This document shows, piece after piece, positions 33,936 to 43,097 of a stretch of 64,000 nt of DNA. Location: assembly GCA_016930075.1 (NCBI GenBank), contig JAFGHS010000042.1:1-64000 (forward strand). The letters are read 5' to 3'. Within the stretch, counting starts at the first letter, position 1. Every line of letters begins with the position of its first letter. Source of the DNA: Deltaproteobacteria bacterium (GTDB taxonomy: Bacteria; Desulfobacterota; Syntrophia; Syntrophales; JAFGHS01). The notes beneath the pieces are model-generated. The model did not search any database. It worked only from the letters and a program-made list of their open reading frames with translations, and had not been told where the DNA came from. A program made the translations under genes and the position numbers.

Positions 33936-35870
33936 CTATAATTTCAAAGCCGCCAGGTAGCCGTCGCGCACAGCTTCCATGATCCCGTGGGGCTCCGCGG
34001 CGTCGCCGACACAGACAACCTCCGGTCCTTTTCCGGCCATGGCTTTGAACAGGGCGTCGTTCCCGGCAGACCCGACGGCGAGTATGACCGTATCGGCAGG
34101 CAATGTTGTCTGCCGCCCGTCGGCCGTCGTGATCTGCACGCCGTCTCCGGATATTTCACGGCACGTCGCTTCGGTGTACATTGCAACACGTTGTTCCCGG
34201 AGACCGTCCAGCAACCGGCGCCTGGCCATGGGGCCCATCTCGCCCGCCATTCGCTTGAGCATTTCAATAATCACAACGGTCTTGCTTCTCGTGGCCAGCC
34301 AGTGCGCCGTATCGCAGCCCACCAGGCCGCCGCCGATAATCACGCAATTCTGCCCCGCCGGGGCCTTGCCGGCCAGGACGTCCTGGGCCGTCACAACGTT
34401 GGGGGCATCAATGCCGGCGATGGGCGGTTTTACGGGGATGCCGCCCAGGGCGAGGATGACGGCATCGGGTTTTTCCGCCAGAATAATCTCCGGCGTTGCC
34501 TCCGTGTTGAGCCGCGTTTCGACGCCGCCCTTTTCGAGCTGCGTTGTCTGATAGGCAATCCAGGGGAAAATGTCTTCCTTGTTCGGCGGCATGGCGGCAA
34601 TCGTCAGCTGGCCGCCCAGTTTGTCGTTCTTCTCGAAGAGGACGACCCGGTGGCCCCGCAGGGCGGCAACACGCGCCGCCTCCATCCCTGCCGGTCCGCC
34701 GCCCACCACGACCACTTTTTTCGTCTCCGGGGCGGGCGTGATGCGCCGTTCTTCTTCCCTGCCCGCGGCGGGATTAATCGTGCAAATAACGCCTTCACCC
34801 CGGCGGCCGAGGCGTTCGATGCATTCCATGCAGCCGATACAGTAATTGATGTCTTCAAGCCTTCCTCCCATGACCTTGTTGGGAAGCTCAGGATCGGCGA
34901 TGAGGCGCCTGCCGATGGCGATGAGGTCGGCTTTCCCCTCCCTCAGGACTTTTTCGCCCGTTTCCTGATCGAGCCTCCCGACGGCCATAACCGGTACCGT
35001 CGTGACTTTTTTTACGGCTTCCGCCAAAGGGACAAGAAAGGCCGCTTTGTCCGGCAGGGGCGCTTTGGTGATATGTGAAAAGGCCGCATAAGCGGAAGCG
35101 TGAACCGCACAGGCCCCTGCTTTGACGGCCATGGGCACAACCTCAAGCGTTTCTTCGATGGTGATGCCGTTTTCGATGCCGTACTCCATAACGTTCAGGC
35201 GCGGCCAGATGGGATAATCGGCCCCGGCGGCAGCCTTCATGGCCTCCGTGATTTCGACGAGGAACCGGGCCTTGTTCTCCAAGCTGCCGCCGTATTTGTC
35301 CTTTCGCTTGTTGGACGAGGAAGACAAAAACGAGGCGACAAGGTACTGGTGGGCGCCGTGGATTTCCACGCCGTCCACGCCGACGTCTCTGGCCCTCCGC
35401 GTTGAGTCGGCGAAACACCGGATGATTTCTTCGATTTCCTCAACCGTCAGTTCATGGGGGAGTCTGCCGCCGACGCCGATCATCCGGCCCGGCGACGCCA
35501 CGGCGGAGGGCGATACCTGGACATACTCGCCGTTTTTCACTTCATAACCGGCATGATGCAGCTGGACGGCAATCTTCGCGCCGTGCTTGTGCACCGCCTT
35601 GACGAGCTTTTCCCAGCCCGGCAGATACTTGTCGTCGCCCAGTCCCACCTGATTGGGACCCCGGCACCATTCGCCGGGACCGGTCCCTTCCACGATGATG
35701 AGTCCCGTTCCGCCTTTTGCCCGGGCTTCGTAATAATCGATGATGCGCCGGCCGATGATTCCCGCTTCGGAATAAGCGGTTCCCATGGGCGGCAGGACGA
35801 TCCGGTTCTTCAGCTGCATTTTTCCGATGTTGATGGGTTGAAACAGCATTTTATATGGGGTTGTTGTCAT
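33936..35870 (-). CDS. Old-yellow-enzyme type Fe-S flavoenzyme (2,4-dienoyl-CoA reductase / NADH oxidase family)
   Basis: A 644-residue three-part enzyme. Residues ~1-340 are an FMN-binding TIM barrel (KNRIVLPPMGTAYSEAG, HGAHQYLVASFLS). CIGCMECIERLGRRGEGVIC with a later Cys forms the 4Fe-4S site at ~345-370. The C-terminal ~270 residues bind FAD and NAD(P)H (VVVVGGGPAGMEAARVAA, CVIIGGGLVGCDTAHWL). The family includes dienoyl-CoA reductase and bile-acid and enoate reductases. AGGAGG precedes the ATG. It pairs with the epoxide-hydrolase-like gene 14 bp upstream and converges on the glycyl radical operon. Confidence 0.88.
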   Translation of the reverse strand: MTTTPYKMLFQPINIGKMQLKNRIVLPPMGTAYSEAGIIGRRIIDYYEARAKGGTGLIIVEGTGPGEWCRGPNQVGLGDDKYLPGWEKLVKAVHKHGAKIAVQLHHAGYEVKNGEYVQVSPSAVASPGRMIGVGGRLPHELTVEEIEEIIRCFADSTRRARDVGVDGVEIHGAHQYLVASFLSSSSNKRKDKYGGSLENKARFLVEITEAMKAAAGADYPIWPRLNVMEYGIENGITIEETLEVVPMAVKAGACAVHASAYAAFSHITKAPLPDKAAFLVPLAEAVKKVTTVPVMAVGRLDQETGEKVLREGKADLIAIGRRLIADPELPNKVMGGRLEDINYCIGCMECIERLGRRGEGVICTINPAAGREEERRITPAPETKKVVVVGGGPAGMEAARVAALRGHRVVLFEKNDKLGGQLTIAAMPPNKEDIFPWIAYQTTQLEKGGVETRLNTEATPEIILAEKPDAVILALGGIPVKPPIAGIDAPNVVTAQDVLAGKAPAGQNCVIIGGGLVGCDTAHWLATRSKTVVIIEMLKRMAGEMGPMARRRLLDGLREQRVAMYTEATCREISGDGVQITTADGRQTTLPADTVILAVGSAGNDALFKAMAGKGPEVVCVGDAAEPHGIMEAVRDGYLAALKL

Positions 35871-35883
35871 GAGGGCCTCCTGA

Positions 35884-36762
35884 TTAACGTTTTAAATCGC
35901 TTAAATACTCGATGAGAATGCGGTTCACCTCGTCGGGCCGCTCCATCTGCGTCCAGTGGCCGCAGTTGCCGATGAGGCGTTTTGTCAGATTTGTGCAATG
36001 GCGCTCCATGCCGTCCATCATGCCCGGCAGCAGGATGGGATCGTTTTCCGCGCCGATCATGAGGGCGGGCATGGTTACTTTCGCGTCCGTCAGGTGGGCC
36101 GTGATCTCCCAGTTGCGGTCCGCGTTGCGGTAATAGTTGATGGGCCCCGTGAATCCGCCCTTTTTGTAAGCATCGTAATAAACCTTCATGGTCTCGTCCG
36201 TCATGAAGCTTGTGTCTTTGGCAATGTTGCGCATGGTCGATTTGAGCCACCTTTCGACATTGGGCTCGATCTCCGACTCCGCAAGGCCCGGTTCCTGAAA
36301 ATGGAGGACATAATTAAACCGGCCGTCGCCTAACTTCTTATAGGCGTCCGTCGGCCTTGTCTGCCCCCGGCCATGAAAAGGGGTATTGAGAGAAATGACC
36401 CGTTCCACCCTTTGAGGCGCCAGCAGGGCCATCTGCCAGACAATGACGCCGCCCCAGTCGTGGCCGACGATGACGGCCTTTTTTTCGCCCAGGGCGTCAA
36501 GGAGGCCCGTCATGTCCGCAACGAGATGATAAATGTCGTAAAGCTCGATGCCGACGGGCTTGTCCGTGTCTCCATAACCGCGCAGGTCGGGGGCGATAGC
36601 GTGGAATCCCGCGGCGGCGAGAGCGGGAATCTGATGGCGCCAGGAGTACCACAATTCCGGGAACCCGTGCAGGAAAATGACAGGAAATCCCTCACCCTGC
36701 TCGGCATAGTGCATTCGAATTCCGTTTGTCTGGGCAAACCGATGTGTCCATGTTTCTTCCAT
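35884..36762 (-). CDS. Alpha/beta hydrolase, epoxide-hydrolase-like
   Basis: A 292-residue alpha/beta hydrolase with the oxyanion HGFPELWYSWRHQIP, the nucleophile elbow GHDWGG with an Asp nucleophile, and a C-terminal His in GNCGHWTQMERPDEV. The Asp nucleophile and HGFPE point to epoxide hydrolases or haloalkane dehalogenases rather than esterases. ATG 36762 (Met4 of the track ORF) lies 8 bases after AAAGGA. It is followed 14 bp later by the Fe-S flavoenzyme gene, so both may act on the same substrate. No signal peptide. Confidence 0.85.
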   Translation of the reverse strand: MEETWTHRFAQTNGIRMHYAEQGEGFPVIFLHGFPELWYSWRHQIPALAAAGFHAIAPDLRGYGDTDKPVGIELYDIYHLVADMTGLLDALGEKKAVIVGHDWGGVIVWQMALLAPQRVERVISLNTPFHGRGQTRPTDAYKKLGDGRFNYVLHFQEPGLAESEIEPNVERWLKSTMRNIAKDTSFMTDETMKVYYDAYKKGGFTGPINYYRNADRNWEITAHLTDAKVTMPALMIGAENDPILLPGMMDGMERHCTNLTKRLIGNCGHWTQMERPDEVNRILIEYLSDLKR

Positions 36763-36863
36763 AATATTCATCCTTTATTTTAAGTAAGGTTTACAACCAC
36801 TAAATCACAAAAAGCTCAGCATGACAGGCATGTACAAGAAGACCTTTGAAAAACGCCTCTTTT

Positions 36864-36945
36864 GTCATGACGACCGAAGCGAAGCAATCTCATCAGTATC
36901 CAATAATTGGAGAGATTGCCACGGCGCTATGCGCCTCACCATGAC
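36864..36945. repeat. GTCATGAC...ATGAC-type intergenic inverted repeat
   Basis: GTCATGACGACCGAAGCGAAG with GCAATCTC and, downstream, GAGATTGCCACGGCGC with ATGAC, form imperfect arms (GCAATCTC/GAGATTGC is exact). This shape, GTCATTGCGAG...GAAGCAATCTC and its complement, is a common dispersed element in related genomes. Nothing else is seen in the 36783-37017 gap. Confidence 0.6.
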
Positions 36946-37017
36946 AGGAAAAACGGAAATTCAAAGTTCTCACACGGTCACCTGCCGGATTCCTTGATCT
37001 CTGCCCCTCCCAGCCGG

Positions 37018-39774
37018 CTATTTCTTCTTTTCCAAATCCTGGAGAATCTTTTCAACAAGTTTCATTTCTTCTCCGTAGTTGCCCCACTTGCCCTGGCGCA
37101 GGGCTTCCTGGGCTTTGCGGTAATGTGAGAGGGCCTCGACGGCCAGCTGCCGATCCGAGATGATCTTCTCCGCTACCGGGGGAGGCGCGCCGACTCCCAC
37201 CGGTTCCTTGGATTTTATGAGGGTCCCGCCGAATATGCGCTGCAGCGAAAGTTCCAGGTTATCCTCCATGGCGATGTTGTTTGCAAAAGCCACGATGACC
37301 CGCTTCAATTCCGGAAGCTGCCCTTTCTCCGCCGCCAGGTAGAGGGGCTCTACGTAGAGAATCGATTTTTCGATGGGGATGGCCAGCAGACTTCCCCGGA
37401 TGACCTGGGAACCGCTCTGGTTCCAGAGAGAAATCTGCTTGGAAATTTCCGTGTCCTGGTCGATGCGGGCCTCGATCTGCCGCGGCCCATAAATCAGCTT
37501 CTGCTTGGGGAATTTGTAAACAATGACCTTCCCGTAGTTGGGCGCGTCGCAGCGGGCGCCCATCCAGGCTGACATGTTGTCTTTGTTGCGCGGCGTGAAG
37601 GGAAGCAGGAGAATGAATTCCTCTTTCTTTTCCTCGGGCAGCCTCATGATGGTGTAGTAAGGCTCCATTTCCCTTTCGGAGCCCGCTACGGCTTTCATGG
37701 GAATCGACCACAAGTCTTCCTTATTGTAGAAAACCTGCGGGTCCTGCATATGATAAGCCCGGTACATGCGCGCCTGAATCGCCATCAGCCCTGCCGGATA
37801 GCGAATGTGGCTCATAAGCTCCGGCGGCATTTGATCGAGGTTCTTAAACACGCCGGGATAAATCTTGGCGTATGTTTTCATGATCGGATCGTCGGCGTCG
37901 CTGATGTAGAGCTGCACCGTGCCGTCATAGGCGTCAACGACGGCCTTCAGGGAGTTGCGGATGTAATTGCCCATTTTTGGAACCGGTTCGGAATAGGGGA
38001 AGCGATCCGTAACCGTATAACCGTCCACAAACCACAGGAGCCTGCCTTCCGGCGAAATAACGAGGTACGCATCGCTGTCGAGGCGCGCAAAAGGCGCGAT
38101 CTGTGCGACGCGCTCCTTGATCGTCCGGTAATACATCACCCGGCTTTCTTTGGTGATGTCGTCGGAAAGCAGGATGGTAAAAGCGCCGAACCGGGCGGCG
38201 TAAAGGACTTTCCGGAAAAAGGAAAGAGGCACGCCGCCTTTGCCCTCATAACGGGCATAGACGTTCTTATCCCCCACGGGATAATCGAATTCGGGACGCT
38301 TGGTCTTGACGAAGACATAATCATTGGAGGTCTCGTCGTAATAGATCTCCGGGCGGGTGATTTTGATTTCCGTCGAAGAGACGGGCGGAATATCCTTGAT
38401 GAAGAATTCAGGCAATCCTTCGGGCGATATGCGGTTCACCGGCCCCATGACGGCGCCGTAGCCGTGGGTGTAATTGAGGTGTTCGTTTACCCAGGACCGC
38501 GAGGGAAGGGCAGCGTAGGAGAGCTCGCGCGGCGAGAGCATGACCTGGCGGTATTCCCCGCCGATGGTGTAGCGGTCGTTGTCCACATCGACGAATTTAT
38601 AATAGGTGCGGATTTCCTGGAGCTGACTGTACGTCATGAGCAGCGGTGAATGATCCCAGAGGCGGATGTTTTTTATCGTCGGATCGTTCCGGCGGATGTC
38701 TTCGATGGTAAGGTTGTCTTCCGCGGGGAATTCTTTATCTTCGATATCGTGGAGTTTATAGGCGATCCTCGAATATTTGATGTTCTGTTCGAGATACGGC
38801 TTTTCCGCCACGATCTCATTGGGGATGACCTTGAACCGCTGGACAAAGGCGGGATACATGCCCCGGCCGACGACTACGACGGCGACAAATATCAGAACCG
38901 CCGCTACGGGAATCCGCCAGTTTTTCATGAATATAAAGGACAGGACGGCGAGGCCCGTCAGGGCGGACAGTCCCATTAAAACCTTGAGGATCCAGACCTG
39001 CGTCGTTACCTCCGTATATCCGGGACCGAATACGACCCCCCGCTTGGTAAAGAGGAGTTCGTTTAGATCGAGCCAGTAGCCGTAAATCATTAAAAAGAAG
39101 ACGATCGCCAGGAGAATCAACAGGTGCGCCTTGGCGGCCGGCGCAAAATAGACGGTCTTCGGCGGTATGAAAATGAAGGACCGGCGGAGAAAATAAATCA
39201 GCCCGGCGGCCACGGCGCTGATGACGACGGTCGTTATCAGCCATGTGTAGGCATAGGACAAAAAAGGAAGCTCAAATACATAAAAGCCGATGTCTTTTCC
39301 CAGGAGGGGATCGGTTAAGCCGAAAGGCGTCGCATGGGTGAGACGCAGAAGCTCCTCCCAGTGAGCCGCGCCCTGTATGGCTGAAAAAAACCCAAAGACG
39401 ATGGTGCTCGACAAAATGAGATGGTTCAGGGCATGTTTGTCGATTTCCGGTGTGGGAATGGGGATGCCGCCCCCCAGATCAATGGGGCGCTGACGGGCGG
39501 ACAAGCGGCCCGCCAGGTAGATATTCCCGAAAAAGATGACCATAAAGCCGATGCCGAACAACAGGGCCGTCTTGATTTTGGCTATGAGGCTCACGGAAAA
39601 GACCGTTTCATAGCCGACCTCCTGAAACCAGTACCAGTCCGTAATCAGGCTGACGATCTGCCACGAAAAAAGCATGACAACAAAGGCGGCGATGAAGATC
39701 ACGATGCCTTTCCCGCCCTGCATCGGCGGTCCGGCCGGTTCCTCCGGTTTTTTAAATATAACGGTTGGGCTCAT
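37018..39774 (-). CDS. UPF0182 family membrane protein
   Basis: A 918-residue protein with about seven membrane helices in the first ~300 residues (starting VIFIAAFVVMLFSWQIVSL, WYWFQEVGYETVFSV) and a large soluble extracytoplasmic part, which is the layout of UPF0182 (COG1615). Conserved pieces such as NYTHGYGAVMGPVNRISPEGLPEF are present. Function is unknown in the whole family. AAAGGAG precedes the ATG. It is alone on its strand between the repeat and phospholipase. Confidence 0.92.
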   Translation of the reverse strand: MSPTVIFKKPEEPAGPPMQGGKGIVIFIAAFVVMLFSWQIVSLITDWYWFQEVGYETVFSVSLIAKIKTALLFGIGFMVIFFGNIYLAGRLSARQRPIDLGGGIPIPTPEIDKHALNHLILSSTIVFGFFSAIQGAAHWEELLRLTHATPFGLTDPLLGKDIGFYVFELPFLSYAYTWLITTVVISAVAAGLIYFLRRSFIFIPPKTVYFAPAAKAHLLILLAIVFFLMIYGYWLDLNELLFTKRGVVFGPGYTEVTTQVWILKVLMGLSALTGLAVLSFIFMKNWRIPVAAVLIFVAVVVVGRGMYPAFVQRFKVIPNEIVAEKPYLEQNIKYSRIAYKLHDIEDKEFPAEDNLTIEDIRRNDPTIKNIRLWDHSPLLMTYSQLQEIRTYYKFVDVDNDRYTIGGEYRQVMLSPRELSYAALPSRSWVNEHLNYTHGYGAVMGPVNRISPEGLPEFFIKDIPPVSSTEIKITRPEIYYDETSNDYVFVKTKRPEFDYPVGDKNVYARYEGKGGVPLSFFRKVLYAARFGAFTILLSDDITKESRVMYYRTIKERVAQIAPFARLDSDAYLVISPEGRLLWFVDGYTVTDRFPYSEPVPKMGNYIRNSLKAVVDAYDGTVQLYISDADDPIMKTYAKIYPGVFKNLDQMPPELMSHIRYPAGLMAIQARMYRAYHMQDPQVFYNKEDLWSIPMKAVAGSEREMEPYYTIMRLPEEKKEEFILLLPFTPRNKDNMSAWMGARCDAPNYGKVIVYKFPKQKLIYGPRQIEARIDQDTEISKQISLWNQSGSQVIRGSLLAIPIEKSILYVEPLYLAAEKGQLPELKRVIVAFANNIAMEDNLELSLQRIFGGTLIKSKEPVGVGAPPPVAEKIISDRQLAVEALSHYRKAQEALRQGKWGNYGEEMKLVEKILQDLEKKK

Positions 39775-39883
39775 TTTCTGCTCCTTTGTTCATTTTTTTG
39801 AAAATATAGGTTACCTCGTTTGATGTGTCAAGTTAATATGGCCAAACCGTATTACGGCGGACGGCGCGGAAAACCTTTTGAGT

Positions 39884-40903
39884 TTACCAATCCTTCAATA
39901 TGACGCCCACGCCGATCCGGTTTGCATAGTGATTGTAGTCGATGAGGCTTTCGCCGTATCCGGCAAAATACTGCACGTAGGCGTTCAGGTGTTCTATGAG
40001 AGGGAAACTCACTTCAAACAACATGGCGCCGCGGTTGCGGGAGCGAAAGTTGTTCCGGAACATCATGTTCAGATGGTAGTCCCGCCAGATGGCGCCCAGC
40101 CAGAGTTCGCCGTATCCGAGGAAGGATGTGATTTTTGGATTGTCGTCATGCTCGGCGCTTTCGGGGACGCGCCCCCAGGTCCTAAGAACGATATTGAACA
40201 TGTCCCGTTCAAAGCCGAAGTTGGCCACCACGCGGTTCCAGCTCCGGGAGAGGGGTTCACTGCGGCCGTTGGACTGATGATTGAAGCCAAGCTGAATGAA
40301 CCGGCTTCTGACGAGGCCGAAGATGTCCTGATTCATCCGGTAATTGAAAAGGATTTCCGGTTCATAATTTGTTTCCCGGAAGGGCGAAGAGGCTTCGGTG
40401 TTGTAAAACTGCCAGAGGGAAAGCTGGGTGTAGGCCGCCCAGAGGTCCAGGTTTGTGCCGAAAATGCTTTCCCAGAGTTTGATCTTGAAGCTAAGCTGGA
40501 AGGTTGTCTCGGCGTTCTGGACATTGATGTCCGGATTTGCCGCCTTAAAGGTTTCTTTATCCTGGTTGAAGTTGTAGGTAAAAGGCAGAATGTAGATTTG
40601 CCGATGGGACATGATGGCGAAGCGGCGTCTGCGGCTCTCATCATCGAGTTGCCATTTGCCGGACAGGTAGCTGGGTTTCTTGCGTTCTGCCCCTTCGGAG
40701 GGCTGTTCTGTCTGAGTCACAGCCGGGATTGTCGGTTTTCTGCCGGCTATCTCGTCATAGCAGTTAAGACGCGCGGCATCATCATCGATCCTGCGGCAGT
40801 CCTCAAGATTTAAAGATTTTTCGGCGCGGGCTTGATCGTTTGGCATCCCGAAGATGAAGATACAGGCAAACAGCACGACAACGAACAGCAAATGACGAGT
40901 CAT
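39884..40903 (-). CDS. pldA: Outer-membrane phospholipase A1
   Basis: A 339-residue exported protein: signal peptide (~1-27, ending ...QARA), a short Cys-containing linker, and a 12-strand beta-barrel. The OMPLA catalytic motif is intact as FNHQSNGRSEPLSRSWNR, with the His and Ser two residues apart as in E. coli PldA (His142/Ser144). It hydrolyses phospholipids in the outer leaflet when the outer membrane is disturbed. AAGGA precedes the ATG. It follows dapA on the same strand at a distance of 21 bp, which is likely incidental. Confidence 0.93.
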   Translation of the reverse strand: MTRHLLFVVVLFACIFIFGMPNDQARAEKSLNLEDCRRIDDDAARLNCYDEIAGRKPTIPAVTQTEQPSEGAERKKPSYLSGKWQLDDESRRRRFAIMSHRQIYILPFTYNFNQDKETFKAANPDINVQNAETTFQLSFKIKLWESIFGTNLDLWAAYTQLSLWQFYNTEASSPFRETNYEPEILFNYRMNQDIFGLVRSRFIQLGFNHQSNGRSEPLSRSWNRVVANFGFERDMFNIVLRTWGRVPESAEHDDNPKITSFLGYGELWLGAIWRDYHLNMMFRNNFRSRNRGAMLFEVSFPLIEHLNAYVQYFAGYGESLIDYNHYANRIGVGVILKDW

Positions 40904-40924
40904 GATTTTCCTTAAAAAAATTAT

Positions 40925-41857
40925 TTATGCTATTCCTCTCCCGGACCCCGCCTTCGGCTTCAGATAACCGAACTGATGCAGGGCCGCCCGAAGCACTTCC
41001 CGGTTTTCATCTTTCAGAGGCGACAGGGGGAGCCGCAGTTTCCCGGCCGGCAGGCCCATCATGGCAAGCGCTTCCTTGACGGGGACGGGATTGGTCTCAA
41101 TAAAGAGCGTCTGGACCATGGGCAGCATCTTAAAATGAATATCCCTTGCTTCCGCGATTTTCCCGGCCAGATACAGACGGATCATTTCCCCGTATTCCTT
41201 CCCGATCACATGGGCAACCGCCAGGATTCCGCCGTCGCCGCCCAGGGCCAGCATCGGGAAAGTCAGTGCGTCTTCGCCGCTTAAGACATAGAACTTTTTC
41301 TTGCCGTTGCGGGTGCCGCGGATGATTTCCATGGTGACCATCATGTCGCCTGCGGCATCCTTCATGCCGATGACATGATCCAGTTTGGACAGGGCGATCA
41401 TGGTTTTTGCCTCGATGAGGCGTCCCGTCCGCGACGGAATATTATAAATAAAAAGGGGTAGCGACGCGGCTTCGGCAATTGCTTCAAAATGCCGGAGCAG
41501 GCCGTCCTGCGTGGGTCTGTTGTAATAGGGGCAGACCTGCAGACTGGCGTCGCAGCCTAAATCCGCGGCATGCTTGGTCATCTCGATGGCCTCCCTGGTG
41601 CTGTTGGACCCCGTTCCCGCCATGACGGGCACCCGGCCCTTGACTTCGTCGACGACGATTTTGATGACCCTCGCGTGTTCTTCGTGATCCAGGGTCGGCG
41701 ATTCGCCGGTGGTGCCGCAGGGGACGATGCCGTCGCACTTCACCTCTTCGATGTAATAGTTGACAAGCTTGCGCAGCCCGCCTTCGTCGATGGAATAATC
41801 ATCTTTAAACGGCGTAATGATCGGCAGATGGCATCCGGCCCAAGTTTTTACCTGCAT
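40925..41857 (-). CDS. dapA: 4-hydroxy-tetrahydrodipicolinate synthase
   Basis: A 310-residue TIM-barrel aldolase with the Schiff-base Lys in HVIGMKDAAGDM, the general-acid Tyr in LFIYNIPSRTG and the GTTGESPTL pyruvate-binding loop, all diagnostic of DapA. It condenses pyruvate with aspartate semialdehyde in lysine and peptidoglycan synthesis. The C-terminal ~20 residues are longer than usual. AAGGAGA precedes the ATG. No other lysine gene is adjacent. Confidence 0.93.
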   Translation of the reverse strand: MQVKTWAGCHLPIITPFKDDYSIDEGGLRKLVNYYIEEVKCDGIVPCGTTGESPTLDHEEHARVIKIVVDEVKGRVPVMAGTGSNSTREAIEMTKHAADLGCDASLQVCPYYNRPTQDGLLRHFEAIAEAASLPLFIYNIPSRTGRLIEAKTMIALSKLDHVIGMKDAAGDMMVTMEIIRGTRNGKKKFYVLSGEDALTFPMLALGGDGGILAVAHVIGKEYGEMIRLYLAGKIAEARDIHFKMLPMVQTLFIETNPVPVKEALAMMGLPAGKLRLPLSPLKDENREVLRAALHQFGYLKPKAGSGRGIA

Positions 41858-41896
41858 AATGTCTCCTTAATATTTCTGTATTCATCTGTGATGGTC

Positions 41897-42034
41897 TCGT
41901 AAAAAGTCGCAAAACATCAGCAATGTCATTTCGACCCCGCATTTTGCGGGGGAGAAATCTTGAAATCGTTACAGATTTCTCGTCGCCCCGCTTCGGTGGG
42001 GCTCCTCAAAATGACAGGATTTGCCTTTTTACGA
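41897..42034. repeat. MITE-like element with 10-bp inverted ends TCGTAAAAAG / CTTTTTACGA
   Basis: TCGTAAAAAG (41897-41906) and CTTTTTACGA (42025-42034) are exact inverted repeats. Inside lie nested arms GTCATTTCGAC with GAGAAATCTT and AGATTTCTCGTCGC with AAAATGAC, so the whole 138 bp can fold on itself. It encodes nothing. Related ends occur at 19907 and 63918. Confidence 0.8.
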
Positions 42035-42323
42035 AAGCGTCGTCAGTCGGCACATGAGAAATAATCCACTGAATCATCGCGCGATAGCATGGCTGCACAA
42101 AACGGTAAAAAGAGGGACTTTAACTTCAATAACGCCGCATGCGCCGCCGGGAGCGGATCAATGGCGCGTCTTGCTGTCTGACGCAACGCGGGGCTTTTTT
42201 TGCAAAGTCATTCAATGTTCAGCGCGTCGTTTCTCCGGGAAGAGTCCCTCATGCCGTCATTTGTTCAAGGATTACAACGTTTCCGTGACCACTGTGAGCC
42301 TCCGGGAAGAGTCCCTTATGCCG
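42035..42323. other. Gene-free region between the MITE-like element and the Cys-rich gene
   Basis: No supported gene is seen on either strand. The plus-strand ORF 42021-42800 is a shadow of the Cys-rich gene. The only structure is the 35-bp direct repeat described separately. Confidence 0.5.
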
Positions 42324-42334
42324 TCATTTGTTCA
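42233..42334. repeat. 35-bp direct repeat at the 3' end of the Cys-rich gene
   Basis: CTCCGGGAAGAGTCCCT followed by (C/T)ATGCCGTCATTTGTTCA occurs at 42233-42267 and 42300-42334. The second copy contains the stop codon and last codons of the minus-strand Cys-rich gene; the first lies downstream of it. Each copy carries the hairpin core GGGAAGAGTCCCT (42237-42249 and 42304-42316), the reverse complement of AGGGACTCTTCCC, close to the hairpin at 18819. Confidence 0.85.
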
Positions 42335-42773
42335 GTTTGAAGTCTCCGTCTTCGAGAGGAATCTGCTGCATGGTTTTTTTGCAGGTGATATTCCAATCGG
42401 AGTTCCAGCAGGTCGACGTGCAATTCCAGCAATTGTCGCAGTCCGGCCCCAGCGTACAGCGAGACTGGAAATCGCGTACGGTGATAGCATATATTCCTTC
42501 CCCACATTGCCCCTCAATCCAGCGTGGGCACTGGGCGCCGGTCCCCACGGTGGTGGAGCTGTGAGGAGCTATGGTGCGCTCCTCGTATTCGCGATTGGTC
42601 ACCGTGCCCCCGTAAACCACCGTGACCCAGCAGTGAAAGTCGGTCCGGTTCTCGATCTTGACCTTGTGGTTTACCCCTCCGCCGGCGACCGCTGCGCCCG
42701 TGAACCCAAGCAGCGCCCATCCGCATGCCGCGCCGATAAAAAGAATGAACATCACAACATTCCGTTTTTTCAT
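42324..42773 (-). CDS. Cys-rich exported protein of unknown function
   Basis: A 149-residue protein from ATG 42773, seven bases after GGAGG; the longer track start is rejected. A signal peptide (KKRNVVMFILFIGAACGWALLG, ending near AVAGGG) is followed by a small beta-rich domain and a C-terminal segment with six closely spaced cysteines (CTLGPDCDNCWNC, then TSTCWNSDWNITC), suggesting disulfides or metal binding outside the cytoplasm. I do not recognise the family. It lies alone between dapA and a methyltransferase gene. Confidence 0.7.
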   Translation of the reverse strand: MKKRNVVMFILFIGAACGWALLGFTGAAVAGGGVNHKVKIENRTDFHCWVTVVYGGTVTNREYEERTIAPHSSTTVGTGAQCPRWIEGQCGEGIYAITVRDFQSRCTLGPDCDNCWNCTSTCWNSDWNITCKKTMQQIPLEDGDFKLNK

Positions 42774-43097
42774 AAGTTCCTCCGCTATATTCCATATTGA
42801 CCGGTTTATTTGCCCAAGCACGCACCCCATGGTGCGTCATGAAGTTTATTAAAAACAGCCACGGCAAGTCAAGTTAATTCCGGTAATTGGTTTCCCCATC
42901 CGCTGGATGACCCATAATCGTTTTTTGCCGGTCAATCGTACGGCAACACAATTTAAGCCCCAAAATTTTTTTTTTGACATCACGGACGCCATACCCTATA
43001 CTCCCCCCGGAAAATGCATCGCCCGCAGACAAATCCAAGAAGCCTGCCGAATCCGATATTTTGGAAATAAAAAGGGAACTCGCGAGGGGTTTTGAAC

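Noticed and set aside
39878-40813. 311-codon ORF antisense to pldA, and similar ORFs over UPF0182, SbcC and the activator genes
   Set aside because: Sense frames have clear domains and ribosome binding sites; antisense frames show none.
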